The notes beneath the pieces were generated by a model that worked only from the letters and a program-made list of their open reading frames with translations, did no database searches and was not told the origin of the DNA. The position numbers and the translations under genes are program-made. Source: CAYNJY01 sp964397755 (lineage in GTDB: Bacteria > Patescibacteriota > Microgenomatia > UBA10105 > UBA927). Taken from it: a DNA stretch of 64,000 nucleotides. The stretch's first letter is position 1; every line of letters starts with the position of its first letter. The stretch covers positions 15,064 through 79,063 of the forward strand of contig CAYNJY010000003.1 of assembly GCA_964397755.1 (NCBI GenBank). Direction: 5' to 3'. Below, in pieces: positions 1-7,450 of this stretch.

Positions 1-1
1 T

Positions 2-397
2 CGAAAATCTAAAAAGGTGAAAGCAACCGCACTTCGGAAGTTTTTTAACGCCAAGAATCAGGTCACCAAGCAGATACCGGCGCCGTTCAAGCGCGGCGTT
101 GTTACCTTGGTAAAAACGATGACTCCCAAAAAGCCAAACTCTGCGCTTCGAAAAGTAGCACGCGTTCGGCTCTCGAATAAACAGGAAGTTACCGCCTACA
201 TTCCGGGTATCGGCCATGAACTAACAGAACACGCAATTGTCCTCATACGCGGGGGTCGCGTGCCGGACCTTCCAGGCGTCAAGTACCATATCGTCCGCGG
301 GAAATACGACATGACCGGTGTCGCAAACCGCAAGAAGGGCCGGAGCCGCTACGGCGCGAAAAGAAGCGGCGGCCCAGCGGTGGCAGCCCCGAGTTAA
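2..397 (+). CDS. rpsL: 30S ribosomal protein uS12 (5'-truncated by window edge)
   Basis: Decoding-centre protein of the small subunit. The frame is already open at base 2 and reads RKSKKVKATAL, a conserved stretch that normally lies some 15 residues into the protein, so the real start is upstream of the window and the GTG at 17 is internal. The family block PKKPNSALRKVARVRL and the motif IRGGRVPDLPGVKYHIVRG are intact. Stop TAA at 395-397. rpsG follows after 7 bp, as in the classical str operon. Confidence 0.97.
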   Translation, partial: RKSKKVKATALRKFFNAKNQVTKQIPAPFKRGVVTLVKTMTPKKPNSALRKVARVRLSNKQEVTAYIPGIGHELTEHAIVLIRGGRVPDLPGVKYHIVRGKYDMTGVANRKKGRSRYGAKRSGGPAVAAPS

Positions 398-404
398 GTT
401 TTTT

Positions 405-878
405 ATGCGAGGAAAGCGAGTAACTAAGCGTCTCCTTCCGCCGGATCCCGTCTATGGGAACCGGCTTCTTACCCGGTTTATGAACCGGGTTATGGTAAGC
501 GGCAAGAAGCGAATTGCGGAAGCACTGGTCTACCGAGCGCTTGATCTTGTGAAGGACAAGGGGCATGACCCGATGAAGGTATTTGAAACTGCCATTGCCA
601 ACGTTGGGCCGAAGATGGAAGTGCGACCGCGAAGAGTCGGCGGCGCGTCCTACCAAGTACCCGTCGAAGTTCGCGGAGACCGCAGGACGGCACTTGCGAT
701 TCGGTGGATCGTAGCGTTTGCAAAACGGCGGTCAAACCGGGAGTATAAAACCTACGCAGACAAGCTTGCCGCGGAGTTTTTGGACGCTGCGGGAGGTCAG
801 GGAGAGGCGATCAAAAAGCGCGACACCGCCCACCGCATGGCCGAGGCAAATAGAGCTTTTGCGCACTTTAAATGGTAA
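405..878 (+). CDS. rpsG: 30S ribosomal protein uS7
   Basis: Primary 16S-binding protein of the 30S head, 157 residues, the usual bacterial length. I chose ATG 405 because it gives the canonical start MRGKRVTKRLLPPDPVYGN. The upstream in-frame ATG at 318 would add 29 residues without family similarity and overlap rpsL by 80 bp. The motif GGASYQVPVEVR is present. Its last codons overlap the next gene by 7 bp. Downstream the str operon is interrupted: fusA starts 6.5 kb further on. Confidence 0.97.
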   Translation: MRGKRVTKRLLPPDPVYGNRLLTRFMNRVMVSGKKRIAEALVYRALDLVKDKGHDPMKVFETAIANVGPKMEVRPRRVGGASYQVPVEVRGDRRTALAIRWIVAFAKRRSNREYKTYADKLAAEFLDAAGGQGEAIKKRDTAHRMAEANRAFAHFKW

Positions 879-1474
879 GGAAATACGTTGTCTCACACTT
901 CAAACGCGTTGACCCCGTTCTCCACCGAGTGCTGACGAAGATGCCTCCGTTTACTGTAACGTCAGCGAGGGATCCGTTTTCGGACCTTATCGAATCAGTT
1001 ATCTGTCAGCAACTGTCGGAGAAGGCGGGAGCGACGATATGTGGAAGGTTGAAGGCACTATTTCCAAGGGGAAAGATTACAGCAAAAAGTCTCCTTGCGA
1101 TGCCAGATAAAAGAATCAGGGAGGTTGGACCTTCGTGGTCGAAAGTCTCCTATATCAAAAACATAGCCCGCGCAGTGAACTCAGGGAATCTTGATTTAAT
1201 AAGACTTGACAGGCTTTCCGATGAGGAAGTCATCGAGGAGCTAGTGATAATTAAAGGCATCGGCCGTTGGACAGCGGAGATGTTCCTCATGTTCTCTCTG
1301 GGGCGCGAAGACGTGTTCTCGTATGGAGACTTGGGACTCCGACGGGCGATCCAGAAACTCTATACGTTTCGGAAAGAACCAACAACGAAACAGATGGAGA
1401 AACTAGCTAATCGCTGGAAACCCTACCGGACCTGGGCCGCGCGTATTCTCTGGCAGAGTTTGGATCTTGAGTAA
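872..1474 (+). CDS. AlkA-like DNA-3-methyladenine glycosylase (HhH-GPD)
   Basis: Base-excision repair glycosylase of the HhH-GPD superfamily, 200 residues, i.e. the compact form without the N-terminal domain of E. coli AlkA. The helix-hairpin-helix reads IKGIGRWTAEMFLMFSLGR (about residues 126-144). The catalytic Asp is expected in FSYGDLGLRRA (about 150-160). It overlaps rpsG by 7 bp, so it is probably translated from the rpsL-rpsG transcript. It should excise alkylated purines; the exact substrate cannot be read from sequence. Confidence 0.88.
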   Translation: MVRKYVVSHFKRVDPVLHRVLTKMPPFTVTSARDPFSDLIESVICQQLSEKAGATICGRLKALFPRGKITAKSLLAMPDKRIREVGPSWSKVSYIKNIARAVNSGNLDLIRLDRLSDEEVIEELVIIKGIGRWTAEMFLMFSLGREDVFSYGDLGLRRAIQKLYTFRKEPTTKQMEKLANRWKPYRTWAARILWQSLDLE

Positions 1475-1521
1475 ACTTCCTCCTACTTGACCCAGGCTGG
1501 TCCGTCGGGCATTATTGGGGT

Positions 1522-2802
1522 ATGCGAAAGCGTCTCCTCTGGATTGGTCTTCTCCTCGTTCTCATCGGTGCAGTAAGGGTTCGATCACTCGTCATGCGTC
1601 CGGTTCTTCTTCCACCGATGCAGCCGACCCTCGGGCCATCGTATCAGGCGGTAAGCCCGTACGTGGCCATAGTACATGTGTTTGACGACAGTATGTCTCA
1701 GGTATCGCACATTGAGATAACACCGGACGGGCAGTACATGCTGGTTGGGACTTTGCCGGGGACCGTCTGGATCTACCATAAGGTTGATGGCATGTTTCGT
1801 CGCCAGAATGATCCGTTCTTTGTGGTAAAAACGTCTCAGCCCGGCTGGCCGCCGCAGGAAGCTGGGCTCACCGGTATAGCACTCGGCGCGGATTTTGAGA
1901 AAAGCGCTGACGTATTTCTCCTCTACTCCTTTGCCAAAGAGAAACGAAGTTTCCGAAACCGAGTGCTGCGCGTGACGTTCACCAAGCGCGGCAAGAAAGT
2001 CGTCGGCAGGAACCCGGTTGAGATTTTTGAGGCAAATACTCCCGGGACAGGCTCGCATCAGATACAAAAAGGGGTCGGGGTGATGGTCGCTGGTAAGCCG
2101 CACCTCCTTTTTAATCTTGGCGAAGGGTTTGTGGCTGAACGCGCACTTAATCCCAAAGAAGAAGCGGGCAAAGTTATGCTTATACAACGAGACGGAAGTA
2201 CTCCGGTTGGTACGCGGCCGTTTCCGGAGTCTCCCAAGGTGCAGGCCATCGGAGTTCGGAATCCGCCGGCGATTGCGAGGAATCCGGTGAACGGAAAAAT
2301 CACGATCGGCGATACCGGTCCGAGCAACTTCGATCGGTTTCTCTACGGGGCGTTGTTTGATGAGAGTGGCCAGAACGATCAAAAGATTTCGTTTAACTGG
2401 AATGGAACAGAAGAGAGCCTCAAGCTCGCTGCGCCAGATTTGTATGACAGCGCAAACGCCGACATGGTGCTCTATCGGTGGGCTCCCACAGAAATGGTGG
2501 TCAACATCGCCTTCTACGAAAACGAGAAACTACCGAAGTTGCCGGAAAGTCAACAGTACGTTCTCATCGCGCTGTTTGGAAAAACGGGTGAGCCCGGGAA
2601 CGAACCGGGGAAAAAGATCATGCTCGGCATCCTCACCCACGGTCGGAACACGACGCTTGCCCTTACCCCGCTTATCGTGCGCTCGCCGGATGTGGAAGGG
2701 AAGCTCGGCCATCCCCTCGGTCTTGCCGTCGATCCGACGACAAAAGAGATGTACTTTGGAGACATTCTGGAGGGAAGGATATACAGGGTGGTTGTTCAAT
2801 GA
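1522..2802 (+). CDS. Membrane-anchored glucose/sorbosone dehydrogenase-like beta-propeller
   Basis: 426 residues. An N-terminal hydrophobic helix (about residues 4-23, RLLWIGLLLVLIGAV) with basic residues before it predicts an exported, membrane-tethered protein. The rest has blade-like repeats (ITPDGQYMLVGTLPGTVWIY near the start, GLAVDPTTKEMYFGDILEGRIYRV at the end) of the PQQ-dependent sugar dehydrogenase / sorbosone dehydrogenase fold. Whether it binds PQQ or has activity is not visible. A second propeller of this family is at 3877-5190, with a cupredoxin between, which suggests an extracytoplasmic electron-transfer set. It starts 47 bp after the glycosylase gene. Confidence 0.75.
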   Translation: MRKRLLWIGLLLVLIGAVRVRSLVMRPVLLPPMQPTLGPSYQAVSPYVAIVHVFDDSMSQVSHIEITPDGQYMLVGTLPGTVWIYHKVDGMFRRQNDPFFVVKTSQPGWPPQEAGLTGIALGADFEKSADVFLLYSFAKEKRSFRNRVLRVTFTKRGKKVVGRNPVEIFEANTPGTGSHQIQKGVGVMVAGKPHLLFNLGEGFVAERALNPKEEAGKVMLIQRDGSTPVGTRPFPESPKVQAIGVRNPPAIARNPVNGKITIGDTGPSNFDRFLYGALFDESGQNDQKISFNWNGTEESLKLAAPDLYDSANADMVLYRWAPTEMVVNIAFYENEKLPKLPESQQYVLIALFGKTGEPGNEPGKKIMLGILTHGRNTTLALTPLIVRSPDVEGKLGHPLGLAVDPTTKEMYFGDILEGRIYRVVVQ

Positions 2803-2856
2803 GTATCCGCCATTAGGCGTATCGAAAACTGTTTCTAGCAAAGGAGGTGAGAGAGG

Positions 2857-3243
2857 ATGAAAAATACAAAGTGGCTTGTCATTGCAATACTTGTCATCGT
2901 TGGATACCTCTGGTGGGTTGGCGCGACGCCGTTTAACCAGCCGGCGGCACCGGCGAAAACGGAGAAGGCAGAAGAAGAGGCGGTGGTGGCAAAAAACGCC
3001 GTTGAGATGAAAGATTTCTCGTTTCGCCCGGCAACCCTTACCGTAAAAGTCGGTGACACAGTGACGTGGACCAACCGCGATATCGCGGGTCACAGTGCAA
3101 CCGCCGATGACGGTACGAGTTTTAATACCGGGGTGCTTGCCCAGGGAGAAAACGGGACCGTGACGTTTAGTAAAGCCGGGACGTTTACCTATTACTGCAC
3201 GTTGCATCCGAGCATGAAGGCTACGGTTGTCGTGACCGAATAA
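2857..3243 (+). CDS. Exported cupredoxin (plastocyanin/amicyanin-like blue copper protein)
   Basis: 128 residues: N-terminal membrane anchor (about 5-22, LVIAILVIVGYLWWVGA), an Ala/Glu-rich linker, then one cupredoxin domain. All type-1 copper ligands can be seen: His in AGHSATA, then Cys, His and Met in YYCTLHPSM. VKVGDTVTWTNRD is the typical first strand. A strong SD (AAAGGAGGTGAGAG) lies before the ATG. It is expected to carry single electrons outside the membrane; the flanking sugar-dehydrogenase-like proteins are candidate donors (inference from position). Confidence 0.9.
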   Translation: MKNTKWLVIAILVIVGYLWWVGATPFNQPAAPAKTEKAEEEAVVAKNAVEMKDFSFRPATLTVKVGDTVTWTNRDIAGHSATADDGTSFNTGVLAQGENGTVTFSKAGTFTYYCTLHPSMKATVVVTE

Positions 3244-3269
3244 CTTGCTTGAAACGACAGGGGACTTCG

Positions 3270-3301
3270 CCACCCAAGGGCTGAGAGGGCCCTGTGGGTG
3301 G
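3270..3301 (+). terminator. Long GC-rich hairpin after the cupredoxin gene
   Basis: CCACCCA pairs with TGGGTGG and the inner AGGGC with GCCCT, giving a stem of about 12 bp around a short loop, 26 bp after the cupredoxin stop. The following bases (TTATTGGGG) are only weakly U-rich, so termination efficiency is uncertain. Confidence 0.55.
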
Positions 3302-3350
3302 TTATTGGGGTGTGCGGTAAATTTAAAGCATTAGCCGATGGGTTTATTAT

Positions 3351-3368
3351 AGATGAATCGATTCATCT
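3351..3368. promoter_or_regulatory. Perfect 18-bp palindrome, candidate operator of the VOC gene
   Basis: AGATGAATC is followed directly by its complement GATTCATCT. It lies immediately after a TATTAT-like -10 box (near 3344-3349), 30 bp before the VOC gene start, so it would overlap the transcription start. This is typical placement for a dimeric repressor site; the regulator is unknown. Confidence 0.45.
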
Positions 3369-3398
3369 GTAGTAGTTTATAGCGAATGGAGGGTACAG

Positions 3399-3785
3399 GT
3401 GAATACCATGATTTTTGGATATGTGATGCTGGTAGTGGCTCACATGGATAAATCAATTGGCTTTTACAAAACGCTCCTTGAAAAAGAGCCCGATTTTGTG
3501 GGACCCCGCTGGGCACAGTTTTCATTCGGAAAAATACTGATCGGCTTGCATGCGCTGGATTCGTGGAGCGATCCGGACGATCCGCTGCGGAAGTTTGGTG
3601 TTGGTCAGAAAGGCGGCTCCTTTGGCTTGTATGTTGACAACGTTGAGAAAGTCTTTGAGGAGCTTACCAAGAACAGCATTCCGGTCGTTCACGGTCCACG
3701 ACAGACAGGCCTTGGTAAAACTATCTACATCACCGATCCGGATGGCTATTACATTCAAATCTGTGAGCGAAACACGGATGAATGA
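3399..3785 (+). CDS. VOC-superfamily (glyoxalase/bleomycin-resistance-like) protein
   Basis: 128 residues with two beta-alpha-beta-beta-beta modules: VVAHMDKSIGFYKTLL in the first and GLGKTIYITDPDGYYIQICE at the end of the second, the usual C-terminal Glu-bearing strand. Start is GTG 3399, placed 5 nt after GGAGGG, or ATG 3408 three codons later. The family includes glyoxalase I, dioxygenases and antibiotic-binding proteins; the substrate cannot be assigned. A promoter-operator-like palindrome precedes it. Confidence 0.82.
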   Translation: MNTMIFGYVMLVVAHMDKSIGFYKTLLEKEPDFVGPRWAQFSFGKILIGLHALDSWSDPDDPLRKFGVGQKGGSFGLYVDNVEKVFEELTKNSIPVVHGPRQTGLGKTIYITDPDGYYIQICERNTDE

Positions 3786-3876
3786 GCGAAGATTCAGTGG
3801 AAGGAATACTGACAGGCTTGGATAACGCCGGTTGAAATTAGCTACCCCGTTATCATCATGGTACCGTGGTAACACG

Positions 3877-5190
3877 ATGAAATTAAAACCGTTTTTACTT
3901 TTAGGATTATTGATTGGCGGGATTGCGCTCGGTCTATTTTGGTATGGAAATTTGCGGGGAATGGGTCCGGCGATACTGCCACCTCCCAGAAGCATCACGA
4001 AGTTTTCACCAACTCTCCAGTCAACGAACTCCACCGGTTTCCCTCTCACACTTCCCTCTGATTATTCAATTTCTATTTTCGCCAAGGATCTTGAGAGTCC
4101 TCGCGTACTTCGGTTTGATCCGCAAGGAGTTCTCCTTGCCAGTATCCCGTCACAGGGGCGTGTGGTCGCTTTGCCAGATAGAAACGCAGATGGCGTCGCC
4201 GACGAGACGGTTTCTGTTATCGAGGGGCTCAAGAGGCCGCACGGCGTGGCATTTCGAGAGGGAAAGCTCTACATCGCCGAGACCGATCAGGTGGCAGTGT
4301 ACGACTATGATGGGCGCACATTGAAGGCCTCAAGTAAAAAGAAAATCATTGATGTGCCCGGTGGCGGCAACCACGTGACGAGAACGATCGGCTTCGGCCC
4401 GGACGGCAGACTCTACATTTCCATAGGTTCCAGCTGCAATGTGTGTATCGAGGAGGACTCGCGCCGAGCAAAAATCTTGGTTGCCAGCGTTGAGACATCG
4501 GGGTCAGACCTTAAAGATCTTCAAGGTCAGACCCCTCGGCTCTTCGCATCGGGGCTCCGAAACGCCGTCTTTTTCACTTGGCACCCGGTGACCGGCGAGA
4601 TGTGGGCGACCGAGATGGGCCGGGATCTTATCGGCGACGACATTCCTCCGGATGAGATTAACATTGTCAAAGAAGGCCGGTTCTACGGCTGGCCATACTG
4701 CTACGGGAAGAATGTTCGCGATGCAACATTTGATGATAAGGGGTCTGGCCTTAGTGGTTTTCAAGGCCTGACCCCGAGAGAAATCTGTGAGCGCGCGGAA
4801 CCATCTCACATTGACCTCCCCGCCCACGTCGCACCGCTCGGCCTCGCATTCATTCCCGATCCAAGAGAAGTGGTTAAAAGAGATGCTATAGCACACAAAA
4901 TAACTACGTACCGACAGTGGTCACAAGACTATGGGGGGGATCTTCTGGTGGCGTATCACGGCTCGTGGAATCGCTCGGTCCCGATCGGCTACAAAATTGT
5001 GCGGATGAAACTTGACGAGAAGGGGAATTATGAAGGTACAGAGGATTTTATTTCCGGATGGCTTCCGCCAGCTGGTGGATCAGACGGCGCCCTCGGCCGG
5101 CCTGTTGACTTAGTCTTCGATCCTTCCGGAAATCTCTATATTTCCGATGACAAAGCGGGAGTGATTTATCGGGTGGTTACCCAAAAGTGA
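3877..5190 (+). CDS. Membrane-anchored sorbosone-dehydrogenase-like beta-propeller
   Basis: 437 residues from ATG 3877 (MKLKPFLLLGLLIGG, an N-terminal membrane anchor). An in-frame upstream ATG at 3832 is less likely. The propeller shows HVTRTIGFGPDGRLYISIGS, a Cys pair in SSCNVCIEED as in the sorbosone dehydrogenase family, ATEMGRD, PPDEIN, and a C-terminal blade DLVFDPSGNLYISDDKAGV. Two 36-bp palindromic elements (4500-4535 and 4740-4775) are inserted in frame and add about 12 residues each. Its last 14 bp overlap the convergent dipZ gene. Role in extracytoplasmic sugar oxidation is inferred from family and neighbours. Confidence 0.8.
   Translation: MKLKPFLLLGLLIGGIALGLFWYGNLRGMGPAILPPPRSITKFSPTLQSTNSTGFPLTLPSDYSISIFAKDLESPRVLRFDPQGVLLASIPSQGRVVALPDRNADGVADETVSVIEGLKRPHGVAFREGKLYIAETDQVAVYDYDGRTLKASSKKKIIDVPGGGNHVTRTIGFGPDGRLYISIGSSCNVCIEEDSRRAKILVASVETSGSDLKDLQGQTPRLFASGLRNAVFFTWHPVTGEMWATEMGRDLIGDDIPPDEINIVKEGRFYGWPYCYGKNVRDATFDDKGSGLSGFQGLTPREICERAEPSHIDLPAHVAPLGLAFIPDPREVVKRDAIAHKITTYRQWSQDYGGDLLVAYHGSWNRSVPIGYKIVRMKLDEKGNYEGTEDFISGWLPPAGGSDGALGRPVDLVFDPSGNLYISDDKAGVIYRVVTQK
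4500..4535. repeat. In-gene palindromic element, copy A (36 bp)
   Basis: Arms GGGGTCAGACCTT and AAGGTCAGACCCC pair with one central A:A mismatch around a 10-bp loop. Each arm also contains the smaller palindrome GGTCAGACC, and the loop contains AAGATCTT. It is read in frame as GSDLKDLQGQTP inside the dehydrogenase gene. Confidence 0.8.
4740..4775. repeat. In-gene palindromic element, copy B (36 bp)
   Basis: Same length and reading frame as copy A, 28 of 36 bases identical. Arms GGGGTCTGGCCTT and AAGGCCTGACCCC. Stem position 9:28 changed from A-T in copy A to G-C here, a compensatory change. The mismatch at 7:30 is kept although both bases differ (A:A versus T:T). It is translated as GSGLSGFQGLTP. 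Confidence 0.8.
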
Positions 5191-6868
5191 ATGCGTAGAG
5201 TTCGACATTGTCGTCGAGGAATTCGAGCTTGAGGATGTGGGAGTTGGGGGTTGGGAGTTTGATAAGCTCGTAGAGTCTATCTCCGTTTACCGTAATCACT
5301 TCTTTTTCAACGCCATCGAGAAGTACCTTCACTTTTGACACTGCGTCAAACGTCTTTGGCCGCATCACTAAGAATACATCCTTTGCGTCGAAATGAAATT
5401 CTAGCGTTGCACCCTTCGTGGGCATTGATCGCTCTCCCCCTATGGTCCAGGCACCATTGAACGCAAAAGAATTTTTGGAAAGTATCGTTGGTCGGGAATA
5501 CACTGTTGGTGTATCCTGCTTTATACCTTCCGGTGAAACAAATCCAGACATCCGGAAATATCCTAGGTATGTTTCAGGCGTTCGGCTACTTACTTGATAC
5601 GTCGGATTGTTAATCGATTCATTAACCACGGAGCCGGTTTCCGCAAGAAGTTCTTGAATCACTTTCTCCGTTTCATCATATGCTCCTTCGCCAAAATGGG
5701 TATAGCGGATGTTCCCGTCTTTATCGATCAAGTATTTTGCCGGCCAATAACGGTTGTCGTAGGCGGTCCACGTTGCGTAATCATTGTCTTGCATCACCGG
5801 ATACTCAAGGCCAAAGTCTTTTATGGCTTTTGCAACATTGTCCGGATTTTTCTCAAACTCAAACTCCGGCGTGTGGACGCCAATGATGACAAGTCCTTTA
5901 TCCTTATACTTCTGATGCCAGGATTTAAGGTACGGAAGAGTTCTAATGCAGTTAATGCAGGTATAGGTCCAAAAGTCGATAAGCACAACCTTGCCGCGAA
6001 GCGCTTGCAATGTTAATGGTTTACTATTAAACCACTGTCCGCCGGGGATGAACTCTGGAGCTTGACGGTAAGAGGTTTTCGAGAGTCCCTCGAGTCTGGA
6101 CTTTTTTGGTTGCTCCTTGAGTTTTTCAAGTCCCTTCTTTACTGCTGGGTTATCCTCAAACCTGGTTAAGCCTACCCCATAGCCCGGAAACTTCTGGAGG
6201 ATATATGTTTGAAACTTCCGATCGAGGTTGGTGTAGATTGCTAGAGAGGTTACGATCATCAGTACCCCAAATGCTTTTTGCAGGCCGGCAGAATGTCGCA
6301 CAAGCCCTTGGTGTTTCGTGAGAAGTCCTCTTCCGCCGTACGTTACGGCAAGGAGTGGTATCGCAGTTCCGGTTGAATAGGCCACGGTGATGACGACCGC
6401 ACCGAGTCCAACCTTTGAAGTCGCGGCCAGCGTAATAATTGAGGCAAGAATCGGACCGACACACGGGGTCCAGACGAGTCCCAAGCTCGCGCCGATGAGG
6501 AAGCCGGCGATGAAGTCCGGTCGCTTAGTGTCGTGTCTTTGTGATGGGACGATGCTCGCAGTCTTCGAAAAGAAACGCTCAAGAGCTAGCTGAAACTTTG
6601 GGACGAGAAGACTTATACCAAGTGCCGCAACCACAACAATCGAGACCATCCGGAGTGCGTCGGGAGATACACCAGTCGCCTTCACAATTGCGGTCAAAAA
6701 GAGCGTGAAGAAGGTGAAGCTTACGATAAATCCCGTGACCACCCCGATTGGTCGTTTCTTGCCTCCGGTCACAGAACCCGAGAGAACAATCGGGAGGATC
6801 GGCAAAATGCACGGAGAAAGGATCGTGACTATTCCAGCGAGGAAGGCAAAGACAATAAGCAAGATCAT
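5177..6868 (-). CDS. DipZ-type fusion: CcdA thiol transporter + thioredoxin-like + C-terminal domain
   Basis: 563 residues. Residues 1-230 form a CcdA/DsbD-beta membrane domain with the conserved SPCILPILP motif near the start and a second Cys in GLVWTPCVGPI. Residues about 280-410 are a TlpA/thioredoxin-like domain with the active site WTYTCINC. The last 120 residues match the beta-rich C-terminal domain of DipZ proteins. Expected role: carry reducing equivalents from cytoplasmic thioredoxin to the outer face to reduce disulfides. It starts 6 bp after the exported thioredoxin gene, so the two form an operon. It ends tail-to-tail with the plus-strand propeller gene, overlapping by 14 bp. Confidence 0.9.
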   Translation of the reverse strand: MILLIVFAFLAGIVTILSPCILPILPIVLSGSVTGGKKRPIGVVTGFIVSFTFFTLFLTAIVKATGVSPDALRMVSIVVVAALGISLLVPKFQLALERFFSKTASIVPSQRHDTKRPDFIAGFLIGASLGLVWTPCVGPILASIITLAATSKVGLGAVVITVAYSTGTAIPLLAVTYGGRGLLTKHQGLVRHSAGLQKAFGVLMIVTSLAIYTNLDRKFQTYILQKFPGYGVGLTRFEDNPAVKKGLEKLKEQPKKSRLEGLSKTSYRQAPEFIPGGQWFNSKPLTLQALRGKVVLIDFWTYTCINCIRTLPYLKSWHQKYKDKGLVIIGVHTPEFEFEKNPDNVAKAIKDFGLEYPVMQDNDYATWTAYDNRYWPAKYLIDKDGNIRYTHFGEGAYDETEKVIQELLAETGSVVNESINNPTYQVSSRTPETYLGYFRMSGFVSPEGIKQDTPTVYSRPTILSKNSFAFNGAWTIGGERSMPTKGATLEFHFDAKDVFLVMRPKTFDAVSKVKVLLDGVEKEVITVNGDRLYELIKLPTPNSHILKLEFLDDNVELYAFTFG

Positions 6869-6874
6869 TATTGG

Positions 6875-7330
6875 TTACTTAACGTTTGCAAGAAGATCGG
6901 TGGTGCCGCCGCCGTTCCACTTCGTTATTTCGTTACCGTTCTCATCGATTTGGACAAAGGTGTGCTGGTAGGTGATGGTGTACTTTTTCTTAAGATCAAG
7001 TTCGGTGTCGTAGTTTGTCTTGAAGACGATTACGTCGCTAGGAATTTTATCACTCATGGTGGAAAACTCCTGGTCGACAACTTTACAGGTCGGGCACCAG
7101 GCGGCCCAAAAGTAGTACACGCGCTTCTTGCCGCGTGCGGCCTCAAACGCTTCTTTGCTGTAGGCTACGTAGCGGCCACTGGTGACGTGTGGGGCAGACG
7201 ACGCTTCTTGTGTTGTTGATCGAACGGGGAGACTTCCGGGTCGTGAAGAACGAACTGCGAACACGATTCCTCCGACAGCGACGACAGCTGCGAGGATACA
7301 AAGTGTTCTTCCTGCCATACGCTTCCTCAT
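6875..7330 (-). CDS. Exported thioredoxin-like protein
   Basis: 151 residues: N-terminal signal anchor (about 7-26, GRTLCILAAVVAVGGIVFAV), then a thioredoxin fold with YFWAAWCPTCKVVDQEF, i.e. CPTC, a non-classical CxxC. Start may be the ATG at 7330 or the internal ATG at 7318, which has a better SD (GAGGAAG). First gene of the two-gene redox operon with dipZ; a likely partner that receives or passes electrons outside the membrane. Confidence 0.88.
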   Translation of the reverse strand: MRKRMAGRTLCILAAVVAVGGIVFAVRSSRPGSLPVRSTTQEASSAPHVTSGRYVAYSKEAFEAARGKKRVYYFWAAWCPTCKVVDQEFSTMSDKIPSDVIVFKTNYDTELDLKKKYTITYQHTFVQIDENGNEITKWNGGGTTDLLANVK

Positions 7331-7370
7331 CCTACCGCGTTTGTGTGTTGTACGTCAATCGTGCTCAATG

Positions 7371-7399
7371 TAGACAACTGACGTGATCTTTTATACAAT
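7371..7399 (+). promoter_or_regulatory. Sigma-70-like promoter of fusA
   Basis: TAGACA at 7371-7376, 17-bp spacer, TACAAT at 7394-7399. It lies between divergent genes, so it can only serve fusA. The predicted start, about 7406, is just upstream of the terminator-like hairpin at 7413. Confidence 0.6.
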
Positions 7400-7412
7400 G
7401 ACATATCATAAG

Positions 7413-7440
7413 CTGTTCCCCCAGCGGAACAGTTTTTTTT
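7413..7440 (+). terminator. Terminator-like hairpin in the fusA leader (candidate attenuator)
   Basis: CTGTTCC (7413-7419) pairs perfectly with GGAACAG (7426-7432), followed by eight T. The nearest upstream genes are on the minus strand, so the only transcript it can stop is the one starting at the fusA promoter. The fusA ATG is 10 nt after the T-run and has no SD. Confidence 0.7.
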
Positions 7441-7450
7441 GATAGTCACT

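Noticed and set aside
318..404. Upstream ATG giving a 186-residue uS7
   Set aside because: The extra 29 residues are read from rpsL sequence in another frame and the family start is at 405.
1585..3273. Long minus-strand open frames opposite the propeller and cupredoxin genes
   Set aside because: They are antisense shadows of well-supported plus-strand genes and have no family features.
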